In this document: piece by piece, positions 1-5,933 of the stretch
Numbering within the stretch: position 1 is the stretch's first letter
How the letters are laid out: every line of letters starts with the position of its first letter
Source: Kiritimatiellales bacterium
Lineage (GTDB): Bacteria; Verrucomicrobiota; Kiritimatiellia; Kiritimatiellales; Pontiellaceae
Direction: 5' to 3'
Assembly (NCBI GenBank): GCA_030625905.1
Contig: DAOUQA010000035.1
Span: 1 to 14,088, forward strand
DNA: 14,088 bases
The notes under the pieces: generated by a model
Told to the model about the DNA's origin: nothing
Seen by the model: only the letters and a program-made list of their open reading frames with translations
The model's database searches: none
Position numbers and translations under genes: made by a program

Positions 1-1764
1 GGAGCCCCGCCCTCGCAACACGGCTCCGACGGAGCGTCGCCCTCCAATTCGCCCGGTTATGAGGTTGGCGAGTTGGAACCTTCCGTTTCCAAGGGGGAAT
101 TCATCGAGGCGATCGGCGAGATCAAGGAGCGGATTGCGGAGGGTTCGACCTATCAGGTGAATTATACCTACCGCCTCAATGCCGACTTTTCCGGTGATGC
201 CTGGGCCTTCTTTTATGAGCTGGTGAAGGGGCAAAAGACGGACTATGCCGCCTTTGTCGATACGGGCGATTTTGCCATTTGCTCGGCCTCTCCGGAGCTG
301 TTTTTCAGTTTGAAGGAGGGGCAAATTCTTGCGCGACCCATGAAGGGCACGGCGCGGCGCGGGCGCACGTTTTCCGAGGATTGGAAGCAGTCCGAGGCAT
401 TGCGCAACTCGGAAAAGGATCGCGCCGAAAACATTATGATCGTCGATATGATCCGCAACGACATTGGCCGCGTGGCCGAGCCGGGCAGCGTCGAGACGGT
501 CAGCAAATACGACGTCGAAAAATATCCCACCGTCTGGCAAATGACCTCTACCGTGCGCGGAAAAATCGCGAACGCGAATTTGATGGCCACAAAAGAACTC
601 AAGGAAGAAAAAGAGCCAGAATCTTTGGGTTCCTTGCGCCCTCTTGCGGCTAATTCTCCCCGCTTGTTTTCGGAGGTTTTCAAGGCGCTGTTTCCGTGTG
701 CATCGATCACCGGTGCGCCAAAGACGAAGACGATGGAGATTATCCGGGGCTTGGAGACCGCGCCGCGCAAGGTCTATACGGGCGGTATCGGGTTCATGAC
801 CCCGCAGGGCGAGGCGTGCTTCAATGTGGCGATCCGCACCGCGCTGATTGATCGGGGGATCGGTCGGTTGGAGTTTGGCGTGGGGGGCGGGATTGTCTGG
901 GATTCGGATGCGGAGGCGGAATACGAGGAGACGCTGACGAAGGCGCGGGTGCTGACCCAGCCGAGGCCGGAGTTTCAGTTGCTGGAAACCCTGCTGTGGG
1001 AGCCGGAGTCGGGAATCTTTTTGTTGGATGAACACCTGCAGCGGCTGGCCAAGAGCGCCGCTTATTTTGATGTTCCGCTGGATCAGTATGCGGTTGCCCA
1101 TGCTCTGGAGGAGAAAATTCACACCTGCGCAGGTGTGAATTCCAAAGTTCGCTTGCTGGTCTCGCGGGACGGGGGCTTTAAGGTAGAGTCTTTCCCCTTT
1201 GCGCAATGTAGCAATGCTTCACCGACCGAAGGGAGGAAAGCGTTCGGTGCGGACGGGGATCGTTTTCCTCCCGCTGGTTCCTCCTTCGCCAGCCCGCTTC
1301 GCCAGCCTGCTTCGCCAAGGCTTCGCAGGCCAAGAGGCTTCGCAGGCCAAGAGGCTTCGCCGGACAAGCGGGGAAACGATACTACACCCATGCGGGTGGG
1401 GCTTGCGCGGGAGCCCATTGACTCCCAGGATGTTTTCCTGTTCCACAAGACGACGCACCGTGCGGTTTACGAGAGAGCGAGGGCAGATTTTCCTGATGTT
1501 GACGACGTGGTTCTATGGAACGAACGGGGCGAGGTGACCGAAGGCACGATTGCCAACGTGGTGATCCGCAAGGATGGCCGGCTGGTTACACCGCCGGTCG
1601 AATGCGGCCTGCTGGCCGGAACGTTCCGGGAGCACTTGCTGAAATCCGGCGAGATCGAGGAATTAATCATTTTGGTCGATGACCTAAAGGCCGCCGATGA
1701 GGTATTCCTGATCAATTCCGTCCGCAGGTGGCAACGTGCCGATCTAAAACAGGAGATTCAATGA
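1..1764 (+). CDS. pabB-pabC: Aminodeoxychorismate synthase component I fused to aminodeoxychorismate lyase (PabB-PabC), 5'-truncated by the window edge
   Basis: This is the 3' part of a fused folate-pathway enzyme. The PabB half aminates chorismate to 4-amino-4-deoxychorismate, and the PabC half, a PLP-dependent fold-IV lyase, releases 4-aminobenzoate. The frame is open from base 1, so the N-terminal PabB region and the start codon lie upstream; the TTG at 73 is not a convincing start. PabB marks are TYQVNYTYRL near 148, RPMKGTARRG with the PabB-type lysine codon at 343, ENIMIVDMIRNDIGR, TVWQMTSTVRG and ITGAPKTKTMEIIRGLE. The PabC half starts near 970 and has the PLP-lysine motif FHKTTHR (Lys codon 1447), then EVTEGTIANVVI and CGLLAGTFR. 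Two segments do not fit the family: about 25 extra residues near 577-657 and about 58 extra residues at 1207-1380, both in frame. The first 57 bases also encode a low-complexity stretch. Despite these the frame is intact, so the enzyme may still work. The assignment to PabB rather than TrpE rests on the PMKGT motif and the lyase fusion. Confidence 0.93.
   Translation, partial: GAPPSQHGSDGASPSNSPGYEVGELEPSVSKGEFIEAIGEIKERIAEGSTYQVNYTYRLNADFSGDAWAFFYELVKGQKTDYAAFVDTGDFAICSASPELFFSLKEGQILARPMKGTARRGRTFSEDWKQSEALRNSEKDRAENIMIVDMIRNDIGRVAEPGSVETVSKYDVEKYPTVWQMTSTVRGKIANANLMATKELKEEKEPESLGSLRPLAANSPRLFSEVFKALFPCASITGAPKTKTMEIIRGLETAPRKVYTGGIGFMTPQGEACFNVAIRTALIDRGIGRLEFGVGGGIVWDSDAEAEYEETLTKARVLTQPRPEFQLLETLLWEPESGIFLLDEHLQRLAKSAAYFDVPLDQYAVAHALEEKIHTCAGVNSKVRLLVSRDGGFKVESFPFAQCSNASPTEGRKAFGADGDRFPPAGSSFASPLRQPASPRLRRPRGFAGQEASPDKRGNDTTPMRVGLAREPIDSQDVFLFHKTTHRAVYERARADFPDVDDVVLWNERGEVTEGTIANVVIRKDGRLVTPPVECGLLAGTFREHLLKSGEIEELIILVDDLKAADEVFLINSVRRWQRADLKQEIQ
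577..657. repeat. Probable dispersed-repeat insertion inside pabB (in frame)
   Basis: Between the conserved PabB blocks VRGKI and LFSEVFKALFP there are about 25 residues (roughly ATKELKEEKEPESLGSLRP and flanks) where family members normally have only a handful. The DNA is purine-rich first, then TCTTTGGGTTCCTTGCGCCC followed by TCTTGCGGC. It resembles the short CTTTGCG/CTTGCGGC repeats commonly dispersed between genes in environmental bacterial genomes. What is seen is the insertion relative to conserved motifs; membership in a repeat family is inferred from resemblance. The boundaries are approximate. Confidence 0.5.
1207..1380. repeat. Low-complexity in-frame insertion inside the PabC half, built from 13-bp and 17-bp tandem repeats
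   Basis: About 58 codons separate the conserved PabC segments ending in VESFPFAQ and starting at MRVGLAREPID, where relatives have a short loop. The insertion contains three 13-bp-spaced copies of CTTCGCCAGCC-like sequence (starting at 1284, 1297 and 1310). These are followed by three copies of a 17-bp unit AGGCTTCGCAGGCCAAG: 1318-1334 and 1335-1351 are identical and 1352-1368 has two changes. Three 17-bp units make 51 bases, a multiple of three, so the frame survives. The encoded residues are rich in Arg, Pro, Gly and Ser and probably form a disordered surface loop. Confidence 0.75.
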
Positions 1765-1952
1765 ATTTGTTTTCTTCCATCCTGTTTTGGGCGGGCATCA
1801 TTTTGCTGGTCGATGGATCGCTGGCACTGCTGTTTCAGGAAAAATGGCAAAAATGGGTTGGCGGGTTGAATATCCAGCGGATCGCGGCCATTGAAATCGG
1901 GGCGGGGCTGGCCTTTCTGACGGCGCACTATATCTTGGGCAGGGGCATGTAG
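1761..1952 (+). CDS. Small hydrophobic membrane protein (63 aa), possibly DUF2065-like
   Basis: This is a 63-residue protein starting at ATG 1761. It overlaps the pabB-pabC stop in an ATGA arrangement and has AGGAG at 1751-1755 as ribosome-binding site, which points to translational coupling. Residues about 5-25 (SILFWAGIILLVDGSLALLF) form one hydrophobic helix. Then comes a short basic/aromatic stretch (QEKWQKWVGG) and a second hydrophobic segment (about 42-60) ending in GRGM. The two-helix layout with a W/K-rich loop recalls small inner-membrane proteins of the DUF2065/YjeT kind, but the similarity is weak. The function is unknown. Its location suggests co-transcription with the folate gene rather than a shared role. 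Confidence 0.7.
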   Translation: MNLFSSILFWAGIILLVDGSLALLFQEKWQKWVGGLNIQRIAAIEIGAGLAFLTAHYILGRGM

Positions 1953-1961
1953 CAAGGCGCG

Positions 1962-2026
1962 TGGTTCCGCCTTTAGGCGGTGTGTGCGCCAGACTTTCCC
2001 GCCGAGGCCGCCTGAAGGCGGAACTA
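1962..2026. repeat. Palindromic repeat element (nested inverted repeat)
   Basis: The left arm TGGTTCCGCCTTTAGGCGG (1962-1980) and right arm CCGCCTGAAGGCGGAACTA (2008-2026) are inverted repeats of 19 bp with two mismatches, separated by 27 bases. Each arm is itself nearly palindromic (CCGCC..GGCGG), so RNA from either strand could form one long hairpin or two small ones. It lies between the end of the small membrane gene and the tRNA-Gln promoter. It may act as a terminator-like barrier for the upstream operon, but there is no proper U-tract. The core recurs in shortened form at 13789-13800, suggesting a dispersed REP/MITE-like family. Confidence 0.75.
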
Positions 2027-2051
2027 CATATTGTTTCTTCCATTTGGCGGC

Positions 2052-2080
2052 TTGACTTCCATCCAACGCCTTCCTATGGT
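2052..2080 (+). promoter_or_regulatory. Sigma-70-type promoter for the tRNA-Gln/prs operon
   Basis: TTGACT at 2052-2057 and TATGGT at 2075-2080 are separated by exactly 17 bases, close to the consensus -35/-10 pair. The predicted transcription start is near 2087, about 60 bases before the mature tRNA. No other good promoter is visible in the gaps downstream, so this may drive the whole tRNA-to-bamA unit. Confidence 0.6.
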
Positions 2081-2147
2081 CTTCCGCTCTTTTGTAAACC
2101 GGGGGGAGCTTGAGTTTAAGCAATAGCTTGTCGTTGGCGGTTTTGTT

Positions 2148-2221
2148 TGCCCGATAGTGTAATGGAAGCACATGTGACTTTGACTCATAGGGTCCAGGTT
2201 CGAACCCTGGTCGGGCAACCA
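2148..2221 (+). tRNA. tRNA-Gln (anticodon UUG)
   Basis: A full cloverleaf can be drawn. The acceptor stem is TGCCCGA (2148-2154) with TCGGGCA (2211-2217). The D arm lies around 2157-2171. The anticodon stem is 2173-2177 with 2185-2189, and the loop CTTTGAC carries anticodon TTG at 2180-2182. The T stem is CCAGG/CCTGG with loop TTCGAAC (2199-2205). The discriminator A is at 2218 and the CCA end is encoded (2219-2221). UUG reads CAA glutamine codons and, by wobble, CAG. It sits 16 bases upstream of the prs start in the same orientation, so the prs message must be released by 3' processing of the tRNA or read from the joint transcript. Confidence 0.96.
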
Positions 2222-2237
2222 CTTGGATAGCAGTGAT

Positions 2238-3164
2238 ATGAAGATTATTTCAGGAACAGGCCATCGAACCTTGGCAGAGCGCATTGCGGCGGCTGCTGGG
2301 GTTGAGTTGTGCGATGTGGACATCACGCGTTTCCCGGATGGCGAGATTTTCGTCAAGATACGGGAAAATGTGCGCGGCGATGATCTTTTCATCGTGCAGT
2401 CGGTGTCGGTGGATCCGAATGAATATTTGATGGAGCTGCTGATCATGATCGATGCCGCAAAACGCGCATCGGCCAAGCGCATCACGGCGGTTCTTCCCTA
2501 TTACGGTTATGCGCGCCAGGATCGCAAAGACCAGCCGCGCGTACCGATTACGGCTAGGCTGGTGGCCAACCTGCTGGTTGCCGCCGGAGCAAACCGCGTA
2601 CTGTGCTTGGATTTGCACGCCCAGCAGATTCAGGGATTTTTTGATATACCGGTGGATCATCTCTACGCCGCGCCTGTGATTGTGAAGTATCTGCGCAGCC
2701 AGGATTTGGATAACCTTGTGGTGGTTTCCCCGGATGCAGGCGGACTGAAGATGGCCGATGCCTATTCCAAGCTGCTCGATGCCGGTATTGCGGTGGTGGG
2801 CAAGCAGCGCAAGAACGCCACGGACGTGGAGGCCAACCATCTCGTGGGGGATGTCGATGGCTGTAATACGTTGATCGTGGACGATATGACCTCGACGGCC
2901 GGCACGTTGTCGGCCGCCGCCGGGTTGCTGAAAAAGGCCGGCGCAAAATCGATTCGTGCGGCGGCGAGCCACTCGCTGCTGACGGAAAAGGGGATTGAGC
3001 GGCTTAAACAGTCGCCAATTGATGAACTGGTGACGACCGACAGTGTTCCCCAGCGCAAGTGGGAAGGCTTTGATGTGACGGTATTGTCGGTGGCCGACAT
3101 ACTGGCGGAGGCCATCTGCCGCATCCATAACGATCAGTCGGTCAGTTCACTGTTTAGAATTTGA
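2238..3164 (+). CDS. prs: Ribose-phosphate pyrophosphokinase (PRPP synthase, class I)
   Basis: This 308-residue enzyme transfers pyrophosphate from ATP to ribose 5-phosphate to make PRPP for purine, pyrimidine, histidine, tryptophan and NAD synthesis; it is cytosolic and usually hexameric. The ATG at 2238 gives MKIISGTGHRTLAERIA, matching the normal N-terminus; a TTG at 2223 in frame would add five residues and abut the tRNA, so it is rejected. Visible motifs are FPDGEIFVKIRENVRG, PYYGYARQDRKDQPR, the metal/ATP region DLHAQQIQGFFDIP, SPDAGGLKMADAY, the catalytic loop VGKQRKNATDVE (relatives often have KRR) and the PRPP loop VDDMTSTAGTL. Length is normal. It follows tRNA-Gln directly and precedes rplY by 20 bases. 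The prs-rplY-pth order is common in bacteria. Confidence 0.97.
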   Translation: MKIISGTGHRTLAERIAAAAGVELCDVDITRFPDGEIFVKIRENVRGDDLFIVQSVSVDPNEYLMELLIMIDAAKRASAKRITAVLPYYGYARQDRKDQPRVPITARLVANLLVAAGANRVLCLDLHAQQIQGFFDIPVDHLYAAPVIVKYLRSQDLDNLVVVSPDAGGLKMADAYSKLLDAGIAVVGKQRKNATDVEANHLVGDVDGCNTLIVDDMTSTAGTLSAAAGLLKKAGAKSIRAAASHSLLTEKGIERLKQSPIDELVTTDSVPQRKWEGFDVTVLSVADILAEAICRIHNDQSVSSLFRI

Positions 3165-3184
3165 CATATAGGAGATAACCAAAA

Positions 3185-3850
3185 ATGGAAGACACTAAAT
3201 TGATTGCAAAGAAAAGGGATCTGCAGGGATCCTCCAACTCACGCCGTTTGCGCAAGGCCGGAAGCCTGCCGGGCGTGATTTACGGCGATGGCGAGGATGC
3301 CATGGCCATTCAACTCAGCACGCACAATTTTGAGCGACTGCTGCACCACCACGCTAGCGAAACCATGCTCGTGGAAATTGAAGTCGAAGGCGAAGGCAAT
3401 GTCTCCGCACTGGTTAAGAATGTGCAACACCACCCAGTAACGAGCGAACTGCTGCACGTCGACCTGCAGAAGGTGGCGGCCGACAAGCCGATCCAGGTTG
3501 AAATTACGCTGGGAGTCGTGGGCGAGGCGGCTGGCGTGAAAGCCGGTGGCGTCTTGGATCTCGTTATGCACTCGATTTCGGTGGAATGTCTGCCGGGCGA
3601 TCTGCTCGATTCGATCGAAGTCGATGTATCTAAAATGGAAATCGGAAGCATTCTACACGTTTCCGACGTCAAATTGGATGCCAAGCTCAAGCTACTGTCC
3701 GATCCGGAAGCGATTGTTGCCTCTGTTGTCGAGCCGCGCGCGGAAGAGGAGCCGGAAGAAGAGGAACTTGCCGAAGGCGTCGAAGGTGCCGAGGGCGCCG
3801 AGCCGGAAGTGATTTCCGAGAAGAAAGCCGCCGACGAGGAAGCTGGGTAA
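3185..3850 (+). CDS. rplY: Large ribosomal subunit protein bL25, long (Ctc/TL5) form
   Basis: This 221-residue protein binds 5S rRNA in the 50S subunit. The N-terminal L25 domain (about 1-95) has the typical pattern KRDLQGSSNSRRLRKAG followed by LPGVIYGDG, then VKNVQHHPVTSELLHVDLQ. The C-terminal TL5-type beta domain (about 96-185) has GEAAGVKAGGVLDLVMHSIS and ECLPGDLLDSIEVDVS. The last 35 residues are a glutamate/alanine-rich acidic tail, as often seen in long-form bL25. GGAG at 3171-3174 serves the ATG at 3185. It lies between prs and pth, the usual position. Confidence 0.96.
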   Translation: MEDTKLIAKKRDLQGSSNSRRLRKAGSLPGVIYGDGEDAMAIQLSTHNFERLLHHHASETMLVEIEVEGEGNVSALVKNVQHHPVTSELLHVDLQKVAADKPIQVEITLGVVGEAAGVKAGGVLDLVMHSISVECLPGDLLDSIEVDVSKMEIGSILHVSDVKLDAKLKLLSDPEAIVASVVEPRAEEEPEEEELAEGVEGAEGAEPEVISEKKAADEEAG

Positions 3851-3865
3851 CGATTGTTTGTTCCG

Positions 3866-3870
3866 GGAGG
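3866..3870 (+). promoter_or_regulatory. Ribosome-binding site that fixes a TTG start for pth
   Basis: GGAGG at 3866-3870 is followed 7 bases later by TTG at 3878, which begins the conserved KLVVGLGNPG N-terminus. The earlier in-frame TTG at 3854 lacks such a site and would add eight residues not seen in the family. Confidence 0.8.
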
Positions 3871-3877
3871 AAGACGC

Positions 3878-4453
3878 TTGAAGCTGGTCGTTGGACTAGG
3901 GAATCCCGGAAAGGAGTACGAACGCTCCCGCCACAATATTGGATTCATGGTGGTGGGGGAGTTGGCTCGTCGGCAGGGCGTGGAGCTCAAGAAGATGTTC
4001 TGGTTCCCCGCCCGGCAGGCAAAATGCCGTATTGGAAAGAGCGAAGCAAGGCTGCTCGAACCAACCACCTATATGAATCGTAGTGGCCGGGCGGTGTGGG
4101 GCGCGATGAAGAAATGGCGCGTTGCTGCGGCCGATACAGTGGTGGTCTACGACGATGTCGATCTTGAATTCGGCGGCATCCGGGTGCGGGGAAAAGGAAC
4201 GGGCGGAAGCCATAAGGGCATGAAGTCGGTGCTGGAATGGGTGCAGACTAAAGCATTCCCGCGGGTGCGGGTGGGCATTGGCCCGAAGCCGACCGATGAG
4301 GACATGATCGGATTTGTGCTGGGCGATTTCCCGGCCGAAGAGAGTTTAGGGTTGGAAAAGGTTGTCGAACGTGCCGCCGATGCGGTAGAAAGCATCTTTT
4401 CCATCGGGACTGAACGAACAATGAACACGTTCAATCAGGCGAAGACAGGATAA
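3878..4453 (+). CDS. pth: Peptidyl-tRNA hydrolase
   Basis: This 191-residue cytosolic enzyme cleaves the ester bond of peptidyl-tRNA that drops off ribosomes and so recycles tRNA. The length is standard. It starts with TTG at 3878. Key residues seen are Asn9 in GLGNPGKEY, catalytic His19 in SRHNIGF, Asn67 in TTYMNRSG, and Asp92/Asp93 in VVYDDVDLEFG. The glycine-rich segment that normally reads GGHNG is here GGSHKGMKSV, so Lys113 stands where the family usually has the substrate-binding Asn (Asn114 in E. coli). All other landmarks are present, so I consider it active. It is 27 bases downstream of rplY and 15 bases upstream of rpsF. Confidence 0.95.
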   Translation: MKLVVGLGNPGKEYERSRHNIGFMVVGELARRQGVELKKMFWFPARQAKCRIGKSEARLLEPTTYMNRSGRAVWGAMKKWRVAAADTVVVYDDVDLEFGGIRVRGKGTGGSHKGMKSVLEWVQTKAFPRVRVGIGPKPTDEDMIGFVLGDFPAEESLGLEKVVERAADAVESIFSIGTERTMNTFNQAKTG

Positions 4454-4455
4454 GT

Positions 4456-4461
4456 AAGGAG
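4456..4461 (+). promoter_or_regulatory. Ribosome-binding site for the TTG start of rpsF
   Basis: AAGGAG at 4456-4461 lies 7 bases before TTG 4469. No ATG or GTG near the N-terminus fits the conserved start of bS6 (NTLYEGLFIF), so TTG is the initiation codon. Confidence 0.8.
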
Positions 4462-4468
4462 AAAGACA

Positions 4469-4780
4469 TTGAATACATTGTACGAAGGATTATTCATTTT
4501 CCCGGAAACACTGGACGAGGAAACCCTTGATCTGGCGATTACCCGCGTGAAGGAGGAGCTTGAAACCCTCGGGGGTTCGCTTGAAAGCACCACCCGCATG
4601 GGAAAGAAGAATTTTGCGCGCCCGTTGAAAAAGCAGAAGGCGGGCTTTTATGTGGTAATGATGATCAAGCTGGAAGGAACGAAGCTTGATGCGTTCAAGA
4701 AACGCTTGAGGCTCGCGACCGACGTGTTCCGTTCGCTGTTTGTTTTGGCGGAGGAATCGGAAGCCGCACAGGAGGATTAA
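4469..4780 (+). CDS. rpsF: Small ribosomal subunit protein bS6
   Basis: This 103-residue ferredoxin-like ribosomal protein pairs with bS18 on the platform of the 30S subunit. LYEGLFIFPETLDEE at the N-terminus, then GGSLESTTRMGKKNFARPLKK, the hydrophobic strand GFYVVMMIKLEG and the helix before LRLATDVFRSLFVLAEE follow the family pattern. A short acidic tail ends the protein. It is translated from a TTG start. The rpsF-ssb-rpsR-rplI order is the classic bacterial one, in which bS6 and bS18 assemble as a pair. Confidence 0.96.
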   Translation: MNTLYEGLFIFPETLDEETLDLAITRVKEELETLGGSLESTTRMGKKNFARPLKKQKAGFYVVMMIKLEGTKLDAFKKRLRLATDVFRSLFVLAEESEAAQED

Positions 4781-4785
4781 TTAGC

Positions 4786-5232
4786 ATGGCCAGCTACAAC
4801 AAGGTTTTGTTGATGGGCAATCTGACGCGCAATCCGGAAATCCGGTATACGCCGTCTGGAACGGCCGTTGCGGATCTGGGCTTGGCCGTGAACGAAACGT
4901 TTAAGAACAAGGCGGGTGAAACAGTTGAACGAACCTGCTTTGTGGATGTGGTTGTGTGGAGCAGGCAGGCCGAGACGGCAGCCGAATACCTGCACAAGGG
5001 GTCACCGGTTTTTGTGGAGGGTCGCCTGCAGTTGGATCAATGGGAAAACCAGCAGGGTGAAAAGCGGAGCAAGTTGCGTGTACGCGCCGATCGCGTTCAG
5101 TTTCTGGGCAGTCCGGGCAAGGGCGCGGAATATGCGGCCGCGCCGGACGCTGCCGCGCCTCCCGCAGACCATACCCCGCCGATGGCTGCGCCAGCACCGG
5201 AAGTGGCCGATGACGATGATGTGCCGTTTTAA
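4786..5232 (+). CDS. ssb: Single-stranded DNA-binding protein
   Basis: This 148-residue homotetrameric OB-fold protein coats single-stranded DNA in replication, recombination and repair. The OB domain (about 1-107) shows MASYNKVLLMGNLTRNPEIR, TAVADLGLAVNETF, TCFVDVVVWSRQAE, GSPVFVEGRLQLDQW and KLRVRADRVQFLG. A flexible Ala/Pro-rich linker (about 112-140) leads to the acidic tip DDDDVPF, the docking peptide for partner proteins. GGAGG at 4771-4775, inside the end of rpsF, serves the ATG at 4786, suggesting coupled translation. It lies between the two partner ribosomal genes as in many bacteria. Confidence 0.97.
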   Translation: MASYNKVLLMGNLTRNPEIRYTPSGTAVADLGLAVNETFKNKAGETVERTCFVDVVVWSRQAETAAEYLHKGSPVFVEGRLQLDQWENQQGEKRSKLRVRADRVQFLGSPGKGAEYAAAPDAAAPPADHTPPMAAPAPEVADDDDVPF

Positions 5233-5249
5233 AGGAAAGGATATAAATT

Positions 5250-5462
5250 ATGCGTCGTAGAGATAGAGATGAATACAAGCGCGATCCCGATCTCCTAAAG
5301 GGAGTGGAGAAAATTGATTATAAAGATGCGGAGCTTCTCAAGAAGTTCATGACCGATCGCGGCAAGATTTTGAGCCGCCGCCTGTTGGGCACCAATGCTC
5401 AGCAGCAGCGCCAGATCAAGCGGGCTATTCGCCGTGCACGGGTCGTGGGTCTCATCCGCTAA
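5250..5462 (+). CDS. rpsR: Small ribosomal subunit protein bS18
   Basis: This 70-residue basic protein forms a heterodimer with bS6 on the 30S platform. The motif series IDYKDAELLKKFMTDRGKIL, SRRLLGTNAQQQRQIKRAIR and ARVVGLIR is diagnostic. No cysteines are present, so it is a zinc-free form. A purine-rich AAAGGAAAGG at 5231-5240 precedes the ATG at 5250. Confidence 0.97.
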   Translation: MRRRDRDEYKRDPDLLKGVEKIDYKDAELLKKFMTDRGKILSRRLLGTNAQQQRQIKRAIRRARVVGLIR

Positions 5463-5480
5463 GATAGGAAGGAACTAATT

Positions 5481-5933
5481 ATGGCTGTTGATGTCTTGTT
5501 GATGGATCAAGTTGAAGGTTTGGGTATCGAAGGCGATATCGTAAAGGTTGCTGATGGCTATGCCCGCAACTTTCTTTTCCCGAAGGGAATCGCCACTGAG
5601 GTGACCGAAGGAAAAAAACGCCAGATCGAAAAGAAGCGTTTCGAGCGCCTTGCCCAACTGGAAAAGGAAAAAGGCGCCGCCGAAGAGCTGGCCAAGAAAA
5701 TTGAAGGGGTCGAGTGCACGATCAATGTCAAGGTGGGCGACAACGGGAAACTGTTTGGTTCCGTCGGGATTCCCCAGATTCTGGAAAAGCTTTCCGGGCA
5801 AGGGCTGGAAGTGGACAAGTCGAAAGTGGACTTGGCTACGCCGCTACACGAACTCGGCGTATTCGATGTCGCCCTTAAGCTCCATGCGGAAGTAACCGGG
5901 ACACTCAAGGTCTGGATTGTAGAAGAGAAATGA
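5481..5933 (+). CDS. rplI: Large ribosomal subunit protein bL9
   Basis: This 150-residue two-domain protein binds 23S rRNA at the base of the L1 stalk and helps maintain reading frame. The N-domain (about 1-52) carries VEGLGIEGDIVKVADGYARN followed by FLFPKGIA. A long charged helix (about 41-75) connects to the C-domain, which contains GDNGKLFGSVGIPQILEKL and the terminal beta segment LHAEVTGTLKVWIVEE. GGAAGGA precedes the ATG. Its stop overlaps the dnaB start by 4 bases (ATGA at 5930-5933). Confidence 0.97.
   Translation: MAVDVLLMDQVEGLGIEGDIVKVADGYARNFLFPKGIATEVTEGKKRQIEKKRFERLAQLEKEKGAAEELAKKIEGVECTINVKVGDNGKLFGSVGIPQILEKLSGQGLEVDKSKVDLATPLHELGVFDVALKLHAEVTGTLKVWIVEEK

Noticed and set aside
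1284..1368. Regularly repeated short units suggesting a CRISPR array
   Set aside because: The units are 13 and 17 bp, directly adjacent without unique spacers, and lie inside an open coding frame; no cas genes are present.
2223..2237. TTG at 2223 as the prs start
   Set aside because: It is 1 base after the tRNA CCA end and leaves no room for a ribosome-binding site outside the tRNA; the ATG at 2238 matches the conserved N-terminus.
2250..3128. Minus-strand open frame opposite prs
   Set aside because: It is a shadow frame; the translation has no domain pattern, whereas prs is unmistakable.
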